Assembly: GCA_002329485.1 (NCBI GenBank)
Contig: DCTZ01000005.1
Span: 24,146 to 88,145, forward strand
Direction: 5' to 3'
From: Caryophanales bacterium UBA1427
GTDB taxonomy: Bacteria; Bacillota_I; Bacilli_A; ML615J-28; CAG-313
Length of the DNA: 64,000 nt
The translations under genes were made by a program, and so were the position numbers. Below are positions 6,899-15,940 of this stretch, piece by piece. The stretch's first letter is position 1. Each line of letters begins with the position of its first letter. The notes beneath the pieces are model-generated. The model was not told where the DNA came from. It did not search any database and saw only the letters and a list, made by a program, of their open reading frames with translations.

Positions 6899-8801
6899 AA
6901 AAGACGTTGATAGGTATGATGCCAGTAGCATCCAAGTGCTCGAGGGACTGGAAGGTGTAAGAAGAAGGCCGGGGATGTATATTGGTTCGACCGGGCCGAG
7001 AGGTTTGCACCATTTGGTCTGGGAAATTGTTGATAACTCGATTGACGAGGCTCTTGCAGGGTATTGCGACACGATAATTGTGGAAATCTTTGGGGATAAC
7101 TTTATTAAGGTTGTGGATAACGGCAGAGGAATGCCGATTGACATTCATCCCAAAACAGGATTGTCGACAGTAGAGACTATTTTCACGGTTCTGCACGCGG
7201 GCGGAAAGTTCGACGGAAAGAACTATAAAGTATCCGGGGGGTTGCACGGTGTCGGTGCTTCCGTTGTTAACGCCTTGAGCGAATGGTTGGAAGTTTATGT
7301 CCGCCGGGATTCCCAAGAGTATTATCAAAGGTTCACCCGGGGCAAAAGCGACGGTCCGTTAAAAGAAATCGGCGATACGGAAGAAACCGGAACAACGGTA
7401 ATTTTTAAGCCGGACCCGGAAATCTTCAAAGAAACAACCGTTTTTGACTTTGAAACCCTCAGACAAAGGATCCAACAGTTGGCCTTTTTAAACAAAGGTT
7501 TGAAAATCAGTCTCATTGATAAGCGCATTTCACCGGCAAAGGAACTTCATTATCACTATGAGGGCGGCATTGCCGAATATGTGCGTTATTTGAACAAAGC
7601 GAAATCAACGATTCACAACGACGTTATTTTGATTGAAGAAGAAGTTGAAAAGGTAATCGTCGAAATCGGTTTGCAATACACAAACGATTTCGTAAGCAAT
7701 ATTTATTCATTCGTTAATAATATCCGAACCCAGGAAGGCGGAACCCATGAAGAAGGTTTCCGAACCAGCCTGACTCGGATTCTCAACAACTATGCGAAAA
7801 ACGCTGGCCTTCTCAAGAAAGACGAAAGTTTGTCCGGAGATGATGTTCGCGAAGGCTTAACCGCAATCGTATCCTGTAAAATCGCCGAACCGCAGTTCGA
7901 AGGTCAAACCAAGACCAAATTGGGCAATACCGAAGTAAGACGGATCGTTTCCCAAGCCATGACCGACAAGTTCGAAGCTTATTTGCTCGAAAACCCTGCT
8001 GTCGCAAAATCAATTGTGGATAAGTCGCTGCTGGCCTTAAGAGCCAGAATCGCCGCAAAAAAAGCCCGTGAAGCGACACGGAGAAAGAGTCCGCTCGATT
8101 CTTTGGGCTTTGCGTCCAAATTGGCTGATTGCCGCTCGAAAGACCCGTCCAAAACGGAAATATACATAGTGGAAGGGGATTCGGCCGGAGGTTCGGCCCG
8201 CCAGGGAAGGGAAAGCGAATTCCAGGCAATCCTTCCTTTGAGAGGTAAAGTATTGAATGTGGAAAAAGCCCGTCCCGACAAAATCTTCAGCAACAAAGAA
8301 ATCATTTCTCTGATTCAAGCGATAGGTACAGGGATTCAGGACGATTTCAATATCAAAGATTTGCGCTACCACAAAATAGTAATCATGACAGATGCGGACG
8401 TCGACGGCGCACATATCAGAACTTTGCTTTTAACCTTTTTTTACCGCTATATGCGGCCTTTGATCGAAGAGGGGTATATTTTCATAGCTCAGCCTCCATT
8501 GTTCAAAATTGCCCAGAATAAACGGGTAGAATACGCTTATAGCGACGAAGAACTCGAATTGAAATTAAAGAATTACTCGGGCAAGGTAAATATTCAAAGG
8601 TACAAAGGTCTGGGCGAAATGAACGCCGAACAATTATGGGAAACTACCATGGATCCGAAACGTCGCACTTTGCTCAAAGTAACCTTAGACGACTCCATCG
8701 AAGCCGACAGGATTTTCAGTACTCTGATGGGCGACGATGTTGAACCGAGAAGAGAGTTTATCGAAGAAAATGCGGTATACGTTAAGAATCTTGACATTTA
8801 A
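6885..8801 (+). CDS. gyrB: DNA gyrase subunit B
   Basis: ATPase subunit of gyrase, which introduces negative supercoils. The protein has 638 residues, typical for the short Gram-positive form. It shows the GHKL ATPase start [12 protein letters not shown], the ATP lid region [15 protein letters not shown], the TOPRIM motif [16 protein letters not shown] and the DTDVDG-like metal site [18 protein letters not shown] 6885 lies 8 bases after AGGAGG (6871-6876). An in-frame GTG at 6876 overlaps the ribosome binding site and is rejected. The 5' end overlaps recF by 14 bases. Confidence 0.96.
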   Translation: MTLNKKDVDRYDASSIQVLEGLEGVRRRPGMYIGSTGPRGLHHLVWEIVDNSIDEALAGYCDTIIVEIFGDNFIKVVDNGRGMPIDIHPKTGLSTVETIFTVLHAGGKFDGKNYKVSGGLHGVGASVVNALSEWLEVYVRRDSQEYYQRFTRGKSDGPLKEIGDTEETGTTVIFKPDPEIFKETTVFDFETLRQRIQQLAFLNKGLKISLIDKRISPAKELHYHYEGGIAEYVRYLNKAKSTIHNDVILIEEEVEKVIVEIGLQYTNDFVSNIYSFVNNIRTQEGGTHEEGFRTSLTRILNNYAKNAGLLKKDESLSGDDVREGLTAIVSCKIAEPQFEGQTKTKLGNTEVRRIVSQAMTDKFEAYLLENPAVAKSIVDKSLLALRARIAAKKAREATRRKSPLDSLGFASKLADCRSKDPSKTEIYIVEGDSAGGSARQGRESEFQAILPLRGKVLNVEKARPDKIFSNKEIISLIQAIGTGIQDDFNIKDLRYHKIVIMTDADVDGAHIRTLLLTFFYRYMRPLIEEGYIFIAQPPLFKIAQNKRVEYAYSDEELELKLKNYSGKVNIQRYKGLGEMNAEQLWETTMDPKRRTLLKVTLDDSIEADRIFSTLMGDDVEPRREFIEENAVYVKNLDI

Positions 8802-8815
8802 AGGAGGTGTGCTGA

Positions 8816-11596
8816 ATGGATGATTACGATGACATTAAAGAATTCGACGAAGAGTTAGACGACGATCTGGACAACGAAGACGAAGACATCGACGAAGAAG
8901 CAAATGATTCTGAAGAAGAACTGGCAGAAGACGGCGATCAAGACGAAACCGAAGACGGCACCTCCGACAGCGGCGATGACGACGAAAACGGATCTGGCTT
9001 TCTTTCCGACAACGGAAGAGGCGAAAAAGACGTCAATTTAACCAGCGAAATGAAGAATTCGTTCCTAAGCTATGCCATGAGCGTAATCGTTTCGCGGGCC
9101 CTCCCGGATGTAAGAGACGGTTTGAAGCCGGTTCACCGCCGGATTCTTTACGCGATGAACGAACTAGGAGTCTACAGCGACCGTCCGCACAAAAAATCGG
9201 CCCGTATCGTCGGGGACGTTATTGGTAAATACCATCCGCACGGCGACAGTGCCGTCTACGAAGCGATGGTTCGGATGGCGCAGGATTTCTCATACCGTTA
9301 TCCGTTGGTCGACGGACACGGCAATTTCGGTTCGGTCGACGGCGACGGCGCCGCCGCAATGCGTTACACCGAAGCAAGACTATCGAAAATCGCAGCCGAA
9401 ATGCTGCGGGATCTCAACAAAAACACGGTCGATTTCCAGGACAACTACGACGGTTCCGAAAAAGAACCGGTTGTTCTGCCTTCCCGAATTCCCAATCTCC
9501 TGGTCAACGGAGCGACGGGTATTGCGGTCGGTATGGCAACCAATATTCCGACCCACAATCTTTCGGAAGTAATCGACGGCGTTTTGGCTCTGATCAAAAA
9601 TCCGGATATTACGGTTGACGAACTGATGGAATATATTCCGGCGCCGGACTTTCCGACCGGCGGAATCATCGTCGGCGTCAAAGAATTAAAAAATGCCTAT
9701 GAAACCGGAACGGGCACAATAACGATAAGAGGAAAAGTCAAAGTCGAAAAGACCGCTTCCGGAAAACAGGAAATTATTATTACCGAAATACCTTTCCAGG
9801 TCAACAAAACCCGCCTGATCGAAAGAATCGCGGAAATCGCCAAGAACAAAACCATCGAAGGAATTACCGATTTGCGCGACGAATCGAACCGAAAAGGCAT
9901 GCGCATAATCATCGAAACCAGACGCGACGTCAACAGCGCAGTAATTCTGAACAATTTGTACAAGCACACGCAGCTTCAGACAACCTTCGGTTTCAACATG
10001 ATTGCACTGGACCACGGCCAACCAAGGGTTTTCAATCTGAAAACCATTTTGGAAAAATACCTGGAACACCAAGTGGAAGTTATTACCAGAAGAACCGAAT
10101 TTGATTTGGAAAAAGCCAAAGCAAGACTTCATATCGTGGAAGGTTTGCTTATTGCATTGGCCAATATCGACGAAGTTGTTCACGTAATCAAAACTTCGAA
10201 AACACCGGATATCGCAGTTACCCGATTGACCGAAAACTTTTTGCTTACCGAAATCCAGGCCAAAGCAATCCTCGACATGCGTTTGCAGCGCTTGACGGGC
10301 TTGGAAATCGAGAAACTTCAGGCCGAATGCAAGGATCTTAAAGAACTGGTTGCTTATTTGGCGAGCATTCTCGAAAGCCATGACAAAAAAATGGCGGTTA
10401 TCGTATCCGAACTTCGCGATATCCAAAAACGTTTCACGGACGAAAGAAGGACTCAAATCGACTATACGATGGATTTGGACGTAAGCGATGAAGATTTGAT
10501 TCCTGTCGAAGATACGATTATTACGATTACCAACAAAGGCTATATCAAACGTCTGAATGTCGATGTGTACAAAACACAGCACCGCGGCGGAAAAGGAATT
10601 ACCGGAGCGAGAATGCAGGAAAACGACTTTGTCGAACGGATTATTTACACATCCAGTCACGATAATCTGTTATTCTTCACCAACTTCGGCAAAGTGTACC
10701 TGCTTAAAGCGTTCCAAATACCTTACGGTAGCCGAACCGCCAAAGGTATTCCGCTGGTCAACTTGTTGAATTTCGACGAAGAGGAACGGTTGACGGCGGT
10801 TGTCAATGTCGATACAATCGACAAAGACGGTTATCTGTTCTTTGCCACCAAAAAAGGCGGGGTCAAGAAAACCGAACTACGTCAATACAAAAATATCCGC
10901 ACAGGCGGAATCAGAGCGATTATTTTGGCTCATAAAGACGAATTGATCGAAGTGGCTTTGACCGACGGAACCAAAGACATTATTATCGGCGCATCCAGCG
11001 GAAAAGCCGTCCGTTTCAACGAGGAACAGGTTCGTCCGACCAACCGCGCCGCAAGCGGAGTTAAGGGAATTCAAATCGACAAAGGCCACCACGTTATCGG
11101 TATGGTTGTCGTCGACAGCGAAGACGACGAAATCATGATTATCACAACCAACGGTTACGGCAAGCGGACAAGTGTCAAAGAATTCAAATCCAAAGGCCGT
11201 AACGGCAAAGGGGTCAAATTCATCGATATTACCGAAAAGAACGGCCGACCTGCGTGCATGAAACTGGTCAAAGGCGAAGACGATTTGATTGTCATCACCG
11301 ACAACGGTATGGTTATACGTACCAGCCTCGAACAGATTTCGACCATCGGACGCGATACCCAGGGAGTTAGAATCATTACACTCAATGAAGGCAACACCGT
11401 GGCCGCCATCGCCATCGTTCCGAAGAGCGACGAATCGAACCGGGAAGACGAAGAAGAAGAAACCGAAGAAGATCTTCACATTCAGGAAAGCATCCGTCAC
11501 CTCGACGAAGTGGATGACGAAATGGTCGGAGACGGCGATTACGAAGAAGATTATTCGGAAGAAGAAGCCGAAAATAACGAAGAAGAATCGGAATAA
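8816..11596 (+). CDS. gyrA: DNA gyrase subunit A with long acidic N- and C-terminal extensions
   Basis: Breakage-reunion subunit of gyrase, 926 residues, longer than the usual 800-880. Residues 1 to about 70 are an Asp/Glu-rich extension that is not part of known GyrA cores. The usual start ([20 protein letters not shown]) follows at about residue 77. The catalytic tyrosine in RYTEARLSK is Tyr184, about 62 positions later than in E. coli GyrA. The GyrA-box appears as QHRGGKG, so the C-terminal DNA-wrapping domain should be active. The last 55 residues are again highly acidic. ATG 8816 follows a strong AAAGGAGGTG site (8800-8808), so the acidic head is expected to be translated. The sequence suggests gyrase rather than ParC because of the gyrB neighbour and the GyrA-box. 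Confidence 0.95.
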   Translation: MDDYDDIKEFDEELDDDLDNEDEDIDEEANDSEEELAEDGDQDETEDGTSDSGDDDENGSGFLSDNGRGEKDVNLTSEMKNSFLSYAMSVIVSRALPDVRDGLKPVHRRILYAMNELGVYSDRPHKKSARIVGDVIGKYHPHGDSAVYEAMVRMAQDFSYRYPLVDGHGNFGSVDGDGAAAMRYTEARLSKIAAEMLRDLNKNTVDFQDNYDGSEKEPVVLPSRIPNLLVNGATGIAVGMATNIPTHNLSEVIDGVLALIKNPDITVDELMEYIPAPDFPTGGIIVGVKELKNAYETGTGTITIRGKVKVEKTASGKQEIIITEIPFQVNKTRLIERIAEIAKNKTIEGITDLRDESNRKGMRIIIETRRDVNSAVILNNLYKHTQLQTTFGFNMIALDHGQPRVFNLKTILEKYLEHQVEVITRRTEFDLEKAKARLHIVEGLLIALANIDEVVHVIKTSKTPDIAVTRLTENFLLTEIQAKAILDMRLQRLTGLEIEKLQAECKDLKELVAYLASILESHDKKMAVIVSELRDIQKRFTDERRTQIDYTMDLDVSDEDLIPVEDTIITITNKGYIKRLNVDVYKTQHRGGKGITGARMQENDFVERIIYTSSHDNLLFFTNFGKVYLLKAFQIPYGSRTAKGIPLVNLLNFDEEERLTAVVNVDTIDKDGYLFFATKKGGVKKTELRQYKNIRTGGIRAIILAHKDELIEVALTDGTKDIIIGASSGKAVRFNEEQVRPTNRAASGVKGIQIDKGHHVIGMVVVDSEDDEIMIITTNGYGKRTSVKEFKSKGRNGKGVKFIDITEKNGRPACMKLVKGEDDLIVITDNGMVIRTSLEQISTIGRDTQGVRIITLNEGNTVAAIAIVPKSDESNREDEEEETEEDLHIQESIRHLDEVDDEMVGDGDYEEDYSEEEAENNEEESE

Positions 11597-11630
11597 ACTT
11601 CGGAATTTACCGATAAAACGGACTAAATCC

Positions 11631-11659
11631 TTGACATCCGAAATAAAAGGTAATATAAT
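11631..11659 (+). promoter_or_regulatory. Consensus sigma-A promoter of the serS T-box
   Basis: TTGACA (11631-11636) and TATAAT (11654-11659) are both perfect and spaced by exactly 17 bases. They lie just before the T-box leader. Confidence 0.95.
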
Positions 11660-11667
11660 TTATCAAA

Positions 11668-11906
11668 ACCGATGAAGTGGATAAGTAGCGAAAGAGGTTA
11701 TTTTAGAGAGTCAGTGGCTGGTGAAAACTGATATAACGGCTTTTGGCGAATCTACCACGGAGGCGAACTCGAAAGATGTTCCGGCTGCAAACCGTTATTT
11801 TTGCGAAAGGCGAGAACAGAGGTTTAAAAAAACTGTTCTAACCAGGGTGGTACCGCGGATTTAAAAAGTTCGTCCCTGTGCAACTAGTTTGCACAGGGCT
11901 TTTTTG
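11668..11906 (+). ncRNA. T-box riboswitch (serine) upstream of serS
   Basis: tRNA-sensing leader RNA. The conserved T-box sequence AGGGTGGTACCGCGG is at 11844-11858. The competing intrinsic terminator has a 10-bp stem CCCTGTGCAA (11874-11883) / TTGCACAGGG (11889-11898) and a T-run at 11900-11905. In the specifier region, GAA is followed by TCT (11751-11753) and ACC, so the specifier reads UCU, a serine codon, which agrees with the downstream gene. When uncharged tRNA-Ser binds, the antiterminator should form and serS be expressed. Confidence 0.93.
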
Positions 11907-11953
11907 TATTTAAATCCCGAAATATGTAAAAATAAAAAAAGGAGTGAATGTCA

Positions 11954-13231
11954 ATGTTGGATATCAAATTAATCAGAGAAGACGTCGAAGGAGTCATCAG
12001 AAGACTTCAGACACGCGGAGGGGATTACAGTTATTTAAGAACCGTTTACCAGCTCGACGAAGAAAGACGCAAGAATTTAATCAAAGTCGAAGCACTGAAA
12101 AACGAAAGAAACGAAAAAAGCCGCCAAATCGGTATCCTGAAGCGGGAAAAGCAGGATATCAGCGCCCTTATGCAAAGCGTTGGAACCATCGGTGAAGAAA
12201 TCAGGGTATTGGAAGACAAAGTAAAAGCTTTGGAAAAGCAAATCTACGATTATATGATGAATACGCCGAACCTGGTTTCCGAAACCGTTAAAATCGGAAA
12301 AGACGAAACGGAAAACCGGGAAATCCGGCGTTTCATGGAACCGACGAAATTCGCTTTTACTCCGCTCGATCACGCCGCATTGGGCGAAAAGCTGGACATT
12401 TTGGACTTTACCCGCGCCGCCAAGGTTACCGGAACGCGATTTGTTATTTACAAAGGTTTGGGCGCAAGACTCGAAAGAGCTTTGATTCAGTTTATGATGG
12501 ATCTTCATGCCAACAAGCAAAATTACGTGGAAATCATTCCGCCTTTCATCGTCAACCGTGCCAGCATGCTCGGAACCGGACAATTTCCTAAATTCGAAGA
12601 AGACGCGTATGCGGTGGGAGATAAGGAACTAGACTGGTTCCTAAATCCGACGGCAGAAGTCCCAACCATCAATATGCACCGCGACGAAATCATCGACGGC
12701 GCTTTGCTGCCTTTGAAATACACCTCCTTCACGACGGCTTTCCGTGCCGAAGCTGGCAGTGCCGGAAGAGATACCCGGGGTATCTTGAGACAACATCAGT
12801 TCAACAAAGTCGAACTGATCAAAATTACCAAACCGGAAGAATCTTACGACGAACTCGAAAAAATGCTGCTCGATTCCGAAGAAGTATTGAAACTCTTGGA
12901 AATCCCTTACCGGGTTGTGGAACTTTGCACCGGAGACATGGGATTTGCCATGGCAAAGACTTACGATATCGAAGTATGGCTTCCGGGTCAGAACACGTAC
13001 CGCGAAATCGGCTCGATTAGCAATGCGGAAGATTATCAGGCCAGACGGGCCAACATCCGGTTCCGCCGAACCAAAGACAGCAAAACCGAATATGTCCACA
13101 CTTTGAACGGTTCGGGTTTGGCGGTCGGAAGAACGGTTATTGCGGTTATGGAAAATTACCAGCAGGCCGACGGTTCCATCAAAGTACCGAAAGTGTTGGT
13201 TCCGTACATGGGTGTTGAATACATAAGATAA
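11954..13231 (+). CDS. serS: Seryl-tRNA synthetase
   Basis: Class II aminoacyl-tRNA synthetase that charges tRNA-Ser. The protein has 425 residues. An N-terminal helical arm for the long variable arm of tRNA-Ser (about 1-110, rich in Lys/Glu/Arg) precedes the catalytic core. Class II motif 1 lies around residue 190. Motif 2 is seen at FRAEAGSAGRDTRGILRQHQF and motif 3 at NGSGLAVGRTVIAVMENYQ. NPTAEVPTINMHRDEI is the serine-binding TXE region with A instead of S. ATG 11954 is chosen over ATG 11948 because of its 9-base spacing from AAAGGAG (ends 11944) and because MLDIKLIRE is the family start. Expression is controlled by the upstream T-box. Confidence 0.96.
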   Translation: MLDIKLIREDVEGVIRRLQTRGGDYSYLRTVYQLDEERRKNLIKVEALKNERNEKSRQIGILKREKQDISALMQSVGTIGEEIRVLEDKVKALEKQIYDYMMNTPNLVSETVKIGKDETENREIRRFMEPTKFAFTPLDHAALGEKLDILDFTRAAKVTGTRFVIYKGLGARLERALIQFMMDLHANKQNYVEIIPPFIVNRASMLGTGQFPKFEEDAYAVGDKELDWFLNPTAEVPTINMHRDEIIDGALLPLKYTSFTTAFRAEAGSAGRDTRGILRQHQFNKVELIKITKPEESYDELEKMLLDSEEVLKLLEIPYRVVELCTGDMGFAMAKTYDIEVWLPGQNTYREIGSISNAEDYQARRANIRFRRTKDSKTEYVHTLNGSGLAVGRTVIAVMENYQQADGSIKVPKVLVPYMGVEYIR

Positions 13232-13233
13232 CA

Positions 13234-13262
13234 AAAAAAGCCCTGTCGAAGGGCTTTAATTT
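13234..13262. terminator. Bidirectional terminator between serS and hit
   Basis: Stem AAAGCCCT (13237-13244) / AGGGCTTT (13250-13257) with flanking A- and T-runs. It serves both convergent genes. Confidence 0.85.
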
Positions 13263-13263
13263 G

Positions 13264-13662
13264 CTATTTTGTGATATTTTCGTGGAGTTTTTTGATTACC
13301 GCCATATCGGCAGGCTGATGCGGTTTACTAAATGAGATGCCGTCGTTTTCATATCGTGGTAAAATATGCATGTGGAAATGCGGCACTTCCTGTCCCGCAA
13401 GTGGACCGCTGTTGTTCAACAGATTGAAATTGTCAACCCCAAGTTTGGTTTTCAGAATATGGGTAACCTCCAAAACGGCTTCCGATATTTCTTTGGCAAT
13501 GTCCGGGTCAAGGCTCAACAAATCCCGATAATGTTTTTTGGGAATAACCAGCGTATGGCCTTTGGTTACCTGCGAAATATCCAAAAAAGCCAAAGTGTTG
13601 TCAGTTTCGTAAATTTTAAAACAAGGAATTTCACTGTTCACAATTTTACAAAATACGCACAT
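13264..13662 (-). CDS. HIT-family nucleotide-binding hydrolase
   Basis: Histidine-triad protein of 132 residues, typical of the Hint/Fhit-like HIT family that cleaves nucleoside phosphoramidates or dinucleotides. The signature PHFHMHILPR is near residue 97, and CVFCKIVNSEIPCFKIYE at the start is the conserved N-terminus with a CxxC pair. ATG 13662 gives the normal family start and follows an AAAGGA site. A further 15 codons are open upstream but run into the promoter. Exact substrate cannot be told. Confidence 0.92.
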   Translation of the reverse strand: MCVFCKIVNSEIPCFKIYETDNTLAFLDISQVTKGHTLVIPKKHYRDLLSLDPDIAKEISEAVLEVTHILKTKLGVDNFNLLNNSGPLAGQEVPHFHMHILPRYENDGISFSKPHQPADMAVIKKLHENITK

Positions 13663-13697
13663 CGCAATCAATCCTTTCATTTGCTCTTGATATATCC

Positions 13698-13726
13698 ATT
13701 GTAACAAAAAAACGGCAAAAAAGCAA
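13698..13726 (-). promoter_or_regulatory. Promoter of the HIT-family gene
   Basis: On the minus strand TTGCTT (13721-13726) and TACAAT (13698-13703) are spaced by 17 bases. The -10 lies about 36 bases upstream of the start codon. Confidence 0.65.
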
Positions 13727-13751
13727 AGAATAACAATACACGGGTGATAAA

Positions 13752-14309
13752 ATGCAATCGAAAAAACAACTTAAACACATCATCATTATCTCCATGCTTA
13801 TTTCGTTGGGAGCCGTTTTTTCGTATTTCGACGGTATTATCTCAAGCGCAATTCTGAGTCTGATGCCCGGGGTGGCACTGCTTTTCCCATATTTCAAATT
13901 CGGATTTGCAAACATCGTCATCTTGGTTCTGATTTACAATTACCGGTTTAACGAATGTGTTTTGGCGATTCTTTTAAAAACGCTGTTGGTCGGATTTATT
14001 TTGGGTCGGGGTTATTTCAATTTCATCCTCAGCTTTTCCGGGTCGATGCTCAGTTTTTTGGGAATGTGGTCGCTTAAAAAAATGCTTCCGGGCGAAAAAA
14101 ACATGATTTTCATCAGCGCCATGGGCGGGTTTTTGCACATTCTCGGTCAGATTGGTTCCATTTTCCTGATTTTGGATCCGGGCGATTTTCAGGCATTTCT
14201 CATTTATTCGCCGCTTTTCATTGTTTCGGGTTTCGTTACGGGAATACTTGTGGGAATCCTGACAAAAAAAGTAAATGCAAGCGTCTTTCAACACTTGCAA
14301 AACAGTTAA
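13752..14309 (+). CDS. Gx transporter family membrane protein (Hpre_diP_synt_I type)
   Basis: Integral membrane protein of 185 residues with about five hydrophobic segments. Conserved blocks MPGVALLFPYFKFGFANIVI and LLKTLLVGFILGRGYFNFI match the family annotated as Gx transporter or heptaprenyl diphosphate synthase component I. The fold recalls ECF substrate-binding (S) components. In Listeria and Lactiplantibacillus a member of this family (EetB) belongs to the flavin-based extracellular electron transfer locus. Here it is a lone gene between the HIT gene and gerQ, with GGGTGA as ribosome binding site. Other families from such loci (NusG-II protein, ApbE) appear elsewhere in the window. Substrate is unknown. 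Confidence 0.75.
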   Translation: MQSKKQLKHIIIISMLISLGAVFSYFDGIISSAILSLMPGVALLFPYFKFGFANIVILVLIYNYRFNECVLAILLKTLLVGFILGRGYFNFILSFSGSMLSFLGMWSLKKMLPGEKNMIFISAMGGFLHILGQIGSIFLILDPGDFQAFLIYSPLFIVSGFVTGILVGILTKKVNASVFQHLQNS

Positions 14310-14312
14310 AGA

Positions 14313-14702
14313 TTAAAAACGGATGTAATCGATGTCGCCTTCGAAGGTGACGTAGGACAAATAAATCATCAGTAATAAATATGTTGTGTTAGTTTGGTTG
14401 TCGCGCAGAATCAAATGATCCCTGCCCGCTTCCAGTATTTCCCCCTTGAATATCTTAGAACCCCATTGACTGCCTTCGAAGTTCATGTACACGACGGCAG
14501 TTTTTCCGCGATTTAGGCGCAAAATATTTTCGATGAACGATTGTTCAAAGAATTGGGCTCCCCCCACGGGTCCCTGAGGGAATTGTTGGGGAAAGAACGG
14601 CACGTTCATGCCGGGAAAAGATTGGCCGGCTTGGGCACCAAAAGGATTAACGGGAATTCCGGGTCCGAACTGACCCCATGGTTGTTGATAGTTGATTGTC
14701 AT
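14313..14702 (-). CDS. gerQ: Spore coat / germination protein GerQ
   Basis: Coat protein needed for CwlJ function during spore germination. The protein has 129 residues. Residues 1-50 are Gly/Pro/Gln/Phe-rich and low in complexity. The C-terminal half carries the GerQ core: SFIENILRLNRGKTAVVYMNFE, then SKIFKGEILEAGRDHLILRD and a final TYLLLMIYLSYVTFEG. In Bacillus subtilis GerQ is cross-linked by transglutaminase through lysines near its N-terminus. Here the first lysine is in NRGK, so that N-terminal cross-linking site is absent. The cwlJ-like gene lies 102 bases upstream on the same strand, and a sigma-E-like promoter is in the gap. A weak GAGGCGAT site precedes the ATG. Confidence 0.92.
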   Translation of the reverse strand: MTINYQQPWGQFGPGIPVNPFGAQAGQSFPGMNVPFFPQQFPQGPVGGAQFFEQSFIENILRLNRGKTAVVYMNFEGSQWGSKIFKGEILEAGRDHLILRDNQTNTTYLLLMIYLSYVTFEGDIDYIRF

Positions 14703-14763
14703 TTTTTATCGCCTCGAAATAAAACTTTCAAGTCTGCTCCTTTCTTTTTGCTTTTTTCGGTAA

Positions 14764-14792
14764 TATATATGTGTTACGGGGTTAAAATATGC
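14764..14792 (-). promoter_or_regulatory. Candidate sigma-E promoter of gerQ
   Basis: On the minus strand GCATATT (14786-14792) is an exact match to the sigma-E -35 (KMATATT). It is followed, after 14 bases, by CATATATA (14764-14771), which keeps the CATA core of the -10 (CATACAMT) but differs at three of the remaining positions. The Bacillus subtilis gerQ gene is transcribed by sigma-E in the mother cell, which agrees. The start codon is about 60 bases downstream. Confidence 0.6.
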
Positions 14793-14804
14793 CAAGCTTC
14801 AATG

Positions 14805-15227
14805 TCAGGCATAACACCTTTCACTTTCGACCGGCGCATAAAAGCAATGCGATTTATAGCGTCCGCTGTTCCATTGGCCGAACCATTGGGCCGAACAGTC
14901 CGCATCCCCCGCATTGTAAAACCAAAGGGCAAAGGTTGCGGGGTGGAATCTTTCGCCCTGGAGGGCTCTTTTGGCCAGGCGGATTTCGTTTTCCCTGGCA
15001 GCCTGGTAAAAATAGGAACGGAGCGTCGATTCGAAACCTCCGGGACGCTGGAAGACCATCTGCTGGATGGTGCGGATGTTGCGAAAATCCAAACAGTCCG
15101 CAAGCACCCGGTTAACCCCGACGTTTGCCACCATCAACATGGCGAGATTGCCGTCGGCTTCGGCCTCGGCACGGATTAAGCGGGCAAGCAGTTCCACTTC
15201 TTTTTCGTTGTGAGCGATAACAGCCAT
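14805..15227 (-). CDS. cwlJ: Germination-specific cell wall hydrolase CwlJ
   Basis: Cortex-lytic enzyme of the SleB/CwlJ family (Hydrolase_2), which opens the spore cortex peptidoglycan during germination. The protein has 140 residues, without signal peptide or peptidoglycan-binding domain, which is the CwlJ rather than SleB layout. The conserved start ARLIRAEAEADGNLAMLMV holds the catalytic glutamate region, followed by ANVGVNRV and the C-terminal block ATFALWFYNAGDADCSAQWF. CwlJ depends on GerQ in Bacillus, and gerQ is the next gene downstream. The presence of both argues for real spores and calcium-dipicolinate triggered cortex lysis. Confidence 0.92.
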   Translation of the reverse strand: MAVIAHNEKEVELLARLIRAEAEADGNLAMLMVANVGVNRVLADCLDFRNIRTIQQMVFQRPGGFESTLRSYFYQAARENEIRLAKRALQGERFHPATFALWFYNAGDADCSAQWFGQWNSGRYKSHCFYAPVESERCYA

Positions 15228-15263
15228 TGATTTCCTTCTTTCTTTTCCTTTTTTCTATTAACC

Positions 15264-15292
15264 ATCTTATGAAAAAAGTTCGTCGATTATGA
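15264..15292 (-). promoter_or_regulatory. Candidate sigma-E promoter of cwlJ
   Basis: On the minus strand TCATAAT (15286-15292) matches the sigma-E -35 KMATATT at six of seven positions. CATAAGAT (15264-15271) matches CATACAMT at six of eight, and the spacer is 14 bases, the same as at gerQ. It lies about 37 bases upstream of the cwlJ start codon. Confidence 0.55.
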
Positions 15293-15308
15293 AATATTTC
15301 TACAACAA

Positions 15309-15337
15309 TTGCAATTATTGCCGTTTTAACGTATACT
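15309..15337 (+). promoter_or_regulatory. Sigma-A promoter of ppa
   Basis: TTGCAA (15309-15314), a 17-base spacer and TATACT (15332-15337). The ppa ribosome binding site GTGAGGTAGG follows. The promoter overlaps the upstream region of the divergent cwlJ gene. Confidence 0.75.
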
Positions 15338-15371
15338 AGATATAGTCAAGTAAAAAAAGTGAGGTAGGATT

Positions 15372-15920
15372 ATGAATATTTGGCATGACATGAGACAAGA
15401 AAGAATTACCCCAGAAAGTTTTATTGCGGTGATTGAAATTTCCAAAGGCAGCAAAAAGAAATACGAGTTGGACAAAGAGACCGGCCTTTTGATTTTGGAC
15501 CGCATTCTTTACACTTCGACCCATTATCCGGCCAATTACGGTTTTATTCCGCGTACATTTGCCAAGGACCGCGACCCTCTGGATGTCCTGGTTTTATGCA
15601 GCGAAGAATTGGAACCATTAAGCATGGTTAAATGCTATCCGGTCGGGGTTATCCGAATGATTGACGAAGAACAGGAAGACCACAAAATCATTGCCATCCC
15701 GTTCGAAGATCCGAACTGGAACTATTTTCACGAAATGAGCGAACTTCCTCCGCATTTGAGTCAGGAAGTCGAACACTTTTTCCAGGTTTACAAAACGCTG
15801 GAACATAAAGAAACTACCGGTTTCGAAGTATTGGGAAGGAAGGAAGCGCTTCGGATTATTGAAGAAAGCATCGTAAGTTATCAGGAAATATTCGGCGACG
15901 GCCAAAAAAATTGCAAATAA
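15372..15920 (+). CDS. ppa: Inorganic pyrophosphatase (family I)
   Basis: Cytosolic enzyme that splits pyrophosphate to phosphate and so pulls biosynthetic reactions forward. The protein has 182 residues. The metal-binding signature is DRDPLDVLVL, preceded by the conserved YPANYGFIPRTFAKD. Family I is more usual in Gram-negatives than in Bacilli, which often have the manganese family II enzyme, so this may be a marker of the lineage. It has its own promoter and is followed after 20 bases by fhs. Confidence 0.93.
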   Translation: MNIWHDMRQERITPESFIAVIEISKGSKKKYELDKETGLLILDRILYTSTHYPANYGFIPRTFAKDRDPLDVLVLCSEELEPLSMVKCYPVGVIRMIDEEQEDHKIIAIPFEDPNWNYFHEMSELPPHLSQEVEHFFQVYKTLEHKETTGFEVLGRKEALRIIEESIVSYQEIFGDGQKNCK

Positions 15921-15940
15921 ATCACCAAGGAGGAAAAACA

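Noticed and set aside
9686..10660. 324-codon open frame on the minus strand inside gyrA
   Set aside because: It is a complementary shadow of gyrA; the composition reflects the antisense of Glu/Lys/Ile codons and no start signal is seen.
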